Shown here: positions 5,580 to 9,821 of the stretch, in pieces
Layout of the letters: each line of letters starts with the position of its first letter
Position numbering within the stretch: position 1 is the stretch's first letter
Made by a program: the position numbers and the translations under genes
Notes under the pieces: generated by a model
Told to the model about the DNA's origin: nothing
Seen by the model: only the letters and a program-made list of their open reading frames with translations
Database searches by the model: none
Assembly (NCBI GenBank): GCA_001784535.1
Contig: MFRJ01000011.1
Coordinates: forward strand, 1 to 9,821
Source of the DNA: Candidatus Melainabacteria bacterium GWA2_34_9
Lineage (GTDB): Bacteria > Cyanobacteriota > Vampirovibrionia > Gastranaerophilales > UBA9971
DNA length: 9,821 nt
Direction of reading: 5' to 3'

Positions 5580-5935
5580 TTAATCAGGGATCTAATTGGT
5601 TTTATATGCTTAATCAATACAACACTAATATGGTTGCTACTATAAACAGTAGATCATATCCAACGCAATATCCGCAGCCATATCCGTATTCTAATCCATA
5701 TCCGATTCAATATCCGCCTAATCCGTTTATTAATCAATACCCTAATCCATATCAATATCCGCCGACATATCCGTATTCTAATCCATATCCGACTCAATAT
5801 CCGCCATATCCAATTCCTAATCAATATCCATATCCAACAATCTACCCCAATCAAAGTTCTAATTGGTTTACTAATGCTATGCAATCTAATGCAAATATGG
5901 TTGCTAATATAAACAGTAGAAGCTATATAGCGTAG
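5576..5935 (+). CDS. Pro/Tyr/Asn/Gln-rich repeat protein with matching N- and C-terminal motifs
   Basis: I do not recognise this 119-residue protein. The start is well supported: promoter, GAGGG at 7-base spacing, and a terminator after the stop. A 24-residue motif SNWFx5QxNxNMVAxINSRSY occurs at both ends (5-28 and 94-117, 16 of 24 positions identical). Between them are two 29-residue units (31-59 and 60-88) built from YP, NP and QYPP steps and sharing YPYSNPYP-x-QYPP. There is no Lys, Asp or Glu in the whole chain; the only charged residues are Arg26 and Arg115, one in each end motif. No signal peptide or membrane segment is visible, so it would stay cytosolic unless exported by an unknown route. 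The composition resembles low-complexity, self-associating proteins in which Tyr and Arg act as sticky residues, but that role is inference. The middle cannot form a normal globular fold. Confidence 0.8.
   Translation: MINQGSNWFYMLNQYNTNMVATINSRSYPTQYPQPYPYSNPYPIQYPPNPFINQYPNPYQYPPTYPYSNPYPTQYPPYPIPNQYPYPTIYPNQSSNWFTNAMQSNANMVANINSRSYIA
5680..5805 (+). repeat. 87-bp period tandem duplication inside the repeat protein gene
   Basis: The 39 bases at 5680-5718 recur at 5767-5805 with a single difference (gattc versus gactc), an offset of 87 bases or 29 codons. Shorter echoes of catatccg and caatatccg fill the rest. The near identity at DNA level, third positions included, points to a recent duplication by slippage or recombination. 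Confidence 0.85.
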
Positions 5936-5986
5936 CTTCCAATAATGTAAATAAATAGCCAACTATATTTCAAAATAATAATTTAC

Positions 5987-6016
5987 ATAAAAACCGACCT
6001 GATGGTCGGTTTTTAT
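5987..6016. terminator. Strong bidirectional terminator
   Basis: A perfect 13-bp stem (5987-5999 with 6004-6016) with core ACCGACC / GGTCGGT and a 4-base TGAT loop has A/T runs at both outer ends. It ends the repeat protein gene on the plus strand and the oligopeptide importer operon on the minus strand, and it contains the TAA stop of the OppC-type gene (6013-6015). Confidence 0.92.
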
Positions 6017-7104
6017 CTTCTTGCGCGACTTTTTGGGTCTAGGATATCTCTTACTGCATCTCCGACAAGGTTGAATGCAAGCACGGCAATAAAAATCAAA
6101 AACCCCGGAGTTAAAAGCCACGGACGATAAAGCACGTTAATATATTCCTGCGCTTCTTTAAGCATATTGCCCCAGCTTGCATCAGGCTGCTGAATCCCTA
6201 ACCCGAGAAAACTTAAACCTGATTCTGCCAGAATATATCCGGGGACGCTTAATGTTATGGCTACGATAACATAACTTGCCGTCTGCGGAAGAATATGCTT
6301 TGTGATTATACGCATAGGGCTTGCGCCAATTGCTTTAGCTGCTTCGACAAACTCCTGATTCTTGATTGATAAAACCATACCGCGCACTACTCTGCTTAAT
6401 CCCGCCCATCCTATAAAAGCAAGGATTACTGTAATAAGCGTAAACCTTTGAATGCTGGTCATGTTTGCAGGCAATATTGCCGCAAGGCTTATTAATAAAT
6501 AAAAACCAGGAATACTCATTATGGCTTCCGCAATACGCATCATAATATTATCCACAGCTCCGCCAAAATATCCCGCTATTCCGCCATATAAAAGTCCTAT
6601 CGGGAAGGAAATCAACAAGGCTAGGAAGCCTATGGTTAATGAAATTTGTCCACCGTAAAACAGCCTTGAAAAAACATCTCTTCCGTTTATATCTGAACCA
6701 AGCAGGAAAAGTCTTCCCGGAGAATTTACTTTTACAAGATGTGTTTTAGAAGGAATTAGATTAAATATTTTATATTCATCGCCCTGTGAAAAGAATTTCA
6801 GATAATATTTATGGCTTCTATCAAGCTGAAAATCCATTTGAAAAGTTTCAGGATTGAAAGATCTTTTGAAATTATATGTATAAGGCAAAGAAAGTTTGCC
6901 ATGCTGGTCTATTACAAATATTTTTGATGGTGGTGCATAAGAAAGTCTTCTGTCGCTGAACATTTTTCCGTAAGGCGCAAAAAATCCGGCGAAAGCTATT
7001 GATAGATATAAAAAGACAAGAATAACCAGCGAAATAAAAACAAACTTATCTTTAGTGAGTTTTTTTATGAATTTATTATTAGTAATTTTGCTAAATATGT
7101 TCAT
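6013..7104 (-). CDS. oppC: Peptide/oligopeptide ABC transporter permease, OppC/DppC type
   Basis: This inner-membrane subunit forms the transport channel of a peptide-type ABC importer with the OppB-type partner encoded just upstream. An N-terminal basic segment precedes TM1 (about 21-43). The family mark LGSDINGRD is at 135-143, followed by several membrane helices and the cytoplasmic EAA loop that docks the ATPase (EAAKAIGASPMRIITKHILP, about 254-273), then SGLSFLGLG and SWGNML. The C-terminus NLVGDAVRDILDPK is typical. At 363 residues it is longer than most OppC proteins (~300): about 70 extra residues (58-130) rich in aromatic and charged residues lie in the external loop between TM1 and LGSD. 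The SD AAGG (7111-7114) is 6 bases from the ATG. It is the last gene of the operon, 24 bases after oppB, and ends in the terminator. Confidence 0.95.
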   Translation of the reverse strand: MNIFSKITNNKFIKKLTKDKFVFISLVILVFLYLSIAFAGFFAPYGKMFSDRRLSYAPPSKIFVIDQHGKLSLPYTYNFKRSFNPETFQMDFQLDRSHKYYLKFFSQGDEYKIFNLIPSKTHLVKVNSPGRLFLLGSDINGRDVFSRLFYGGQISLTIGFLALLISFPIGLLYGGIAGYFGGAVDNIMMRIAEAIMSIPGFYLLISLAAILPANMTSIQRFTLITVILAFIGWAGLSRVVRGMVLSIKNQEFVEAAKAIGASPMRIITKHILPQTASYVIVAITLSVPGYILAESGLSFLGLGIQQPDASWGNMLKEAQEYINVLYRPWLLTPGFLIFIAVLAFNLVGDAVRDILDPKSRARR

Positions 7105-7128
7105 TTTTTGCCTTATTTTGAGTGTTTT

Positions 7129-8097
7129 TTAATCAAGACTTACGCGAGGGTCGACGAATTTGAGCAGAATATCCGCAATCAGGTTGCCTGCTATAAGCAT
7201 TAAAGTTCCTATTATAAGAGATGCCATAACCAGATTCATATCCGACTTCATAACAGCTTCCAGCATCAATCTTCCAAGCCCTGGATATTGAAGCACAAAC
7301 TCCGTAAGCGCTGCTCCGCTCAAAAGAGAAGCGAATTCGAAGCCAAACAACGTTACCATCGGGTTTATCGCATTTCTTACAGCGTGTTTATAAATAACTT
7401 TATTTTCAGGAAGTCCTTTTGCCCTAGCCATTTTTACATAATCAGATTCAAGAACATCCAGAAGATTTCCTCTCATTTGTCGTTGCAATCCTGCTAAACT
7501 TGCTGTAGCCAGAACTGTTACAGGTAAAATCAAGTGATGTACAACATCAAAAAACTTATGAACAGGATTAAAATTTTCAAATCCCACACTGGTAAGACCT
7601 CCGACAGGAAACCATCCTGTTTTTACCGCAAAAATCAATAACAGCAAAGCAAAGAAGAAAGTCGGAACAGCCATTCCCATGGAAGAAATTACAGTCAGAA
7701 ATCTATCAAAAGGCGATTTCCAATTCAAAGCAGAATAAATTCCCAGAGGAATCGCCACCAACCAAGTAACTATTATTACTGCAATCGTTAAAAGCAGCGT
7801 ATTTGGTATTCTTTCCATCAATCTATCAGAAACTTTTTCACCTGATGTAGAAACACCCAGGTCTCCTTTTACAAAATTCCCCGCCCAGTTGAAATATTGT
7901 TTATACACAGGTAAATCAAGCCCTAATCTCTGTTTTTCCGACTGCAAAACCTGAGGCGAAATGGCAGGATTAAGTTTTAATTCCGCAAGAGGATCTATCG
8001 GGCTTAATTTAATGATTATAAAGCTCATAATTGAAACTATAATCACTAAAGGTATTGCCTGTAATATTCTTTTTAATATGTATATAGGTATGGACAT
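7129..8097 (-). CDS. oppB: Peptide/oligopeptide ABC transporter permease, OppB/DppB type
   Basis: The 322-residue protein is a normal-length OppB/DppB permease. TM1 is at about 9-30 (YILKRILQAIPLVIIVSIMSF), followed by the periplasmic region with LGLDLPVYKQYFNW and GDLGVS typical of the family, then ERIPNTLLLT leading into the core helices. The EAA loop is DYVKMARAKGLPENKVIYKHAVRNA (about 219-243), and the tail FVDPRVSLD matches the usual DPR ending. It pairs with the OppC-type subunit to form the membrane pore. The ATG is immediately preceded by an in-frame TAA, so it is the first possible start in that stretch; no good SD is visible, so translation may be weak. A palindromic repeat lies between it and the upstream binding-protein gene. 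Confidence 0.95.
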   Translation of the reverse strand: MSIPIYILKRILQAIPLVIIVSIMSFIIIKLSPIDPLAELKLNPAISPQVLQSEKQRLGLDLPVYKQYFNWAGNFVKGDLGVSTSGEKVSDRLMERIPNTLLLTIAVIIVTWLVAIPLGIYSALNWKSPFDRFLTVISSMGMAVPTFFFALLLLIFAVKTGWFPVGGLTSVGFENFNPVHKFFDVVHHLILPVTVLATASLAGLQRQMRGNLLDVLESDYVKMARAKGLPENKVIYKHAVRNAINPMVTLFGFEFASLLSGAALTEFVLQYPGLGRLMLEAVMKSDMNLVMASLIIGTLMLIAGNLIADILLKFVDPRVSLD

Positions 8098-8139
8098 TTA
8101 TTTTTACCAATTAAGTTCTATTATTTTATAATTTACCTA

Positions 8140-8236
8140 TGTCATCCTGAGAGAAGCGAAGGATCTGTCCTTCTTTGGATTTAAGTATTTGTTGGAAATC
8201 GTACAGATTCTTCGAGCTAAAGCCCTCAGAATGACA
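8140..8236. repeat. Palindromic intergenic repeat (REP/MITE-like) inside the importer operon
   Basis: Imperfect inverted arms at 8140-8167 and 8204-8236 begin TGTCATCCTGAG and end CTCAGAATGACA, with inner parts GCGAAGGATCTG and CAGATTCTTCG, around a ~36-base centre. From memory, palindromes of this TGTCATxCTGAG...GAAGxATCT type are dispersed in many unrelated bacterial genomes; I cannot name an official family. It fills most of the 152-base gap between the binding-protein and OppB genes. No T-run follows on the minus strand, so it looks like an mRNA stem-loop rather than a terminator. A TA lies just outside each arm, which may or may not be a target duplication. Confidence 0.75.
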
Positions 8237-8249
8237 ATATCATAAAGTT

Positions 8250-9821
8250 TTAATTATTATTTTTTACATAAATTTCTTCCAGATTGTGAGTTACGCCTCC
8301 GAGTGGGGTGGGATTCATGTTGCCGAATTTGTTTCGGACGGCATAAACCATTAAAGGTGAATAAATATATATAAAAGGATTATTTTCCCACACAACTTCC
8401 TGATATTTATCGTAAATTATCTTTCTTTTATCAAATTCAACTGTTTTTGCACCTTCTTCAAAGAGTTTATCAATTTCTTTTTCCCAGGGCAAAACATCTT
8501 TAGGATGAATCAAATCAGCGTCTTTTCTCTGATTAAACATATGCAGCGTACCTGTTGAACTCCATACATTTCTTCCGCTGTGAGGCTCGAGAGTACTGCC
8601 TGTAAGCCCCATAACAACTGCATCCCAATCAAGCGAATCAACCAATTTACCAACCAGTACATTAAATTCTATAGGCTTAAAATTAACTTCTATTCCAAGT
8701 TCTTCCAAGTCCTGCTTAATCATTACGCCAACAGATTCTCTTTCTGTATTTCCTGCGTTAGTAGACAGGTTAAATTCAACTTTATGCCCTGATATATCAT
8801 AAAGCTGTCCTGTTTTATCCCAATAAAAACCTGATTCTTTAAGCAATTTTTTGGCTTTATTTAAATTTCGCGGCTCTCCATTTTTGAGTTTCGGATTCAA
8901 AAAGATTGAAGATAAGCTTTCTGCTGTATAAAGCGGTGACCCTACGCCTCTTAAAATATTAGCAACAATACTTTCTCTATCTAAAGAAAGATTAACCGCT
9001 TTCCTGAAGTTTTCATCGTTAAACCATTTTTGTTTAATCGGTTCTAAATAATATTTTCCATCTGAATTCTTTCTGGTATTTAAATTAAACGTTAAAAACA
9101 TCGTTCCTGTATTAGGACCAAGATTATAAACTATATAATCAGATTTTTTCTCCATTTCTTTGAATCTTGCCACATCAGCACCGTTAAGCGCAATTAAATC
9201 AAGCTGTTTTGCTTCAAATTTCAAAACCTGATTGTTTAAATCACCAACAATATAAATAATGTATTTGCTCAGATAAGGAAGTTTTTGACCTTTTTTATCT
9301 ACCTGATAATAATTAGGATTTCTGACAAATTCTACCCTTTGTGCAGCAATATATTGGGAAAGTCTGAACATGCCGCTTGTTACAAGTTGACTTGGCGGTG
9401 TTGTAACTCCCCAGTAAGAATTAAATTCTTTTTTTCCTTTTTTCAAAACAGGCTCAAGTACATGCTTTGGTGCGATGCTCTGGCTAAGCTGTCTTAAAAA
9501 CGGAGCAAACGGTTGTGATGTTTTAAATTGCACCGTATATTTATCCAAAGCTTTAACTTCCGGTACTTTTCCATTAATTAAAGCATTATCAAGCATGCTG
9601 GTATTTCCAAAACCGCCAGCAATAATATCTTTCCAAGTAAATACCACATCCGCTGAAGTAATCTGAACTCCATCAGACCATTTCAAGCCTTTTCTTAGTT
9701 TTACGGTATAAACACAGCCTGTTTTATCAATTTCATAAGATTTTGCAAGCATGGGGATGACCTGCCCTGTGTAAGCATCTGTTGTAATCAGACCGTCATA
9801 CATCATTTCTCCCATCAAAGA
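8250..9821 (-). CDS. oppA: Peptide-type ABC transporter substrate-binding protein (SBP_bac_5 family), N-terminus outside window
   Basis: This extracytoplasmic solute-binding protein delivers a peptide or similar ligand to the OppB/OppC pair encoded downstream. The frame is open to the last base of the window (TCT, Ser, at 9821-9819), so the start and signal peptide are missing; about 524 residues are seen, most of the usual 520-600. Family blocks: GEMMYDGLITTD near the start, PMLAKSYEID, VYTVKLRKGLKWSDGVQITSADVVFTWKDI (the PF00496 signature), TSGMFRLSQY, VEFVRNPNYY, NDENFRKAVNLSLDRESIV, NLNKAKKLLKESGFYWD, VMIKQDLEELGIEV and NPFIYIYSPLMVYAVRN. The first in-frame Met and TTG codons near 9810 lie within conserved sequence and are not the real start. 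The ligand cannot be told from sequence. It is the first importer gene in view, separated from oppB by 152 bases holding a palindromic repeat. Confidence 0.95.
   Translation of the reverse strand, partial: SLMGEMMYDGLITTDAYTGQVIPMLAKSYEIDKTGCVYTVKLRKGLKWSDGVQITSADVVFTWKDIIAGGFGNTSMLDNALINGKVPEVKALDKYTVQFKTSQPFAPFLRQLSQSIAPKHVLEPVLKKGKKEFNSYWGVTTPPSQLVTSGMFRLSQYIAAQRVEFVRNPNYYQVDKKGQKLPYLSKYIIYIVGDLNNQVLKFEAKQLDLIALNGADVARFKEMEKKSDYIVYNLGPNTGTMFLTFNLNTRKNSDGKYYLEPIKQKWFNDENFRKAVNLSLDRESIVANILRGVGSPLYTAESLSSIFLNPKLKNGEPRNLNKAKKLLKESGFYWDKTGQLYDISGHKVEFNLSTNAGNTERESVGVMIKQDLEELGIEVNFKPIEFNVLVGKLVDSLDWDAVVMGLTGSTLEPHSGRNVWSSTGTLHMFNQRKDADLIHPKDVLPWEKEIDKLFEEGAKTVEFDKRKIIYDKYQEVVWENNPFIYIYSPLMVYAVRNKFGNMNPTPLGGVTHNLEEIYVKNNN

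Noticed and set aside
5680..5820. Repeats that might be a CRISPR array
   Set aside because: The repeats lie in one open reading frame, the units are contiguous with an 87-bp coding period, and there are no unique spacers.
5654..5962. 102-codon minus-strand ORF rich in Ile and Arg
   Set aside because: It is the mirror image of the Pro/Tyr repeats (CCG/ATA codons read backwards). It has no SD site, and the plus strand has promoter, SD and terminator.
8098..8249. The importer palindrome as a transcription terminator
   Set aside because: No T-run follows on the minus strand, and the permease genes downstream have no evident promoter of their own.
9810..9818. TTG/ATG near 9810-9818 as the start of the binding protein
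   Set aside because: The frame stays open to the window edge and a signal peptide is missing, so the true start lies outside.

Overview
The window is AT-rich with dense, short intergenic spaces, Shine-Dalgarno (SD) sites and sigma70-like promoters, so it is bacterial. My best guess is a gut member of the Vampirovibrionia (Melainabacteria, order Gastranaerophilales), the non-photosynthetic sister group of Cyanobacteria. Two things point there: a type IV pilin-like protein starting KKTG/FTLAELLLT, a protein type I remember as abundant in that group, and an arginine dihydrolase very close to the N-terminal domain of cyanobacterial AgrE/ArgZ. This is recall and inference; no database search was possible.

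Layout, left to right. (1) 1-752 (+): 3' part of enolase, closed by a strong hairpin terminator. (2) 929-1708 (+): a small unrecognised membrane protein, preceded by a perfect 11-bp inverted repeat. (3) 1731-3188 (-): two exported proteins, a VWA-domain protein with a complete MIDAS metal site and, downstream of it, a small secreted protein with an OB-fold-like end. (4) 3339-4028 (+): a type IV pilin-like protein behind a good promoter but without an SD site. (5) 4025-5325 (-): a two-gene unit of a protein made of two tandem LOR/SDH domains followed by a stand-alone arginine dihydrolase. In cyanobacterial AgrE/ArgZ these domain types are fused in one chain together with an ornithine cyclodeaminase-like domain. 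(6) 5576-5935 (+): a monocistronic gene for a nearly uncharged Pro/Tyr/Asn/Gln-rich repeat protein whose two ends carry the same 24-residue motif. It has its own promoter, palindromic operator-like sites and terminator. (7) 6013-9821 (-): a peptide/oligopeptide ABC importer operon (binding protein, OppB-type permease, OppC-type permease), with a dispersed-repeat-like palindrome between the first two genes and no ATPase gene in view.

How the genes may work together: the importer would bring peptides in, and the ArgZ-like enzyme could release ornithine, ammonia and CO2 from arginine, with the LOR-LOR protein as a possible partner or sensor of that step. The VWA protein, OB-like protein and pilin-like protein act outside the cytoplasmic membrane. 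The most novel items are the split, duplicated LOR/ArgZ module and the symmetric Pro/Tyr repeat protein with its operator-like promoter. No tRNA, rRNA, CRISPR array, transposase or phage gene was seen.
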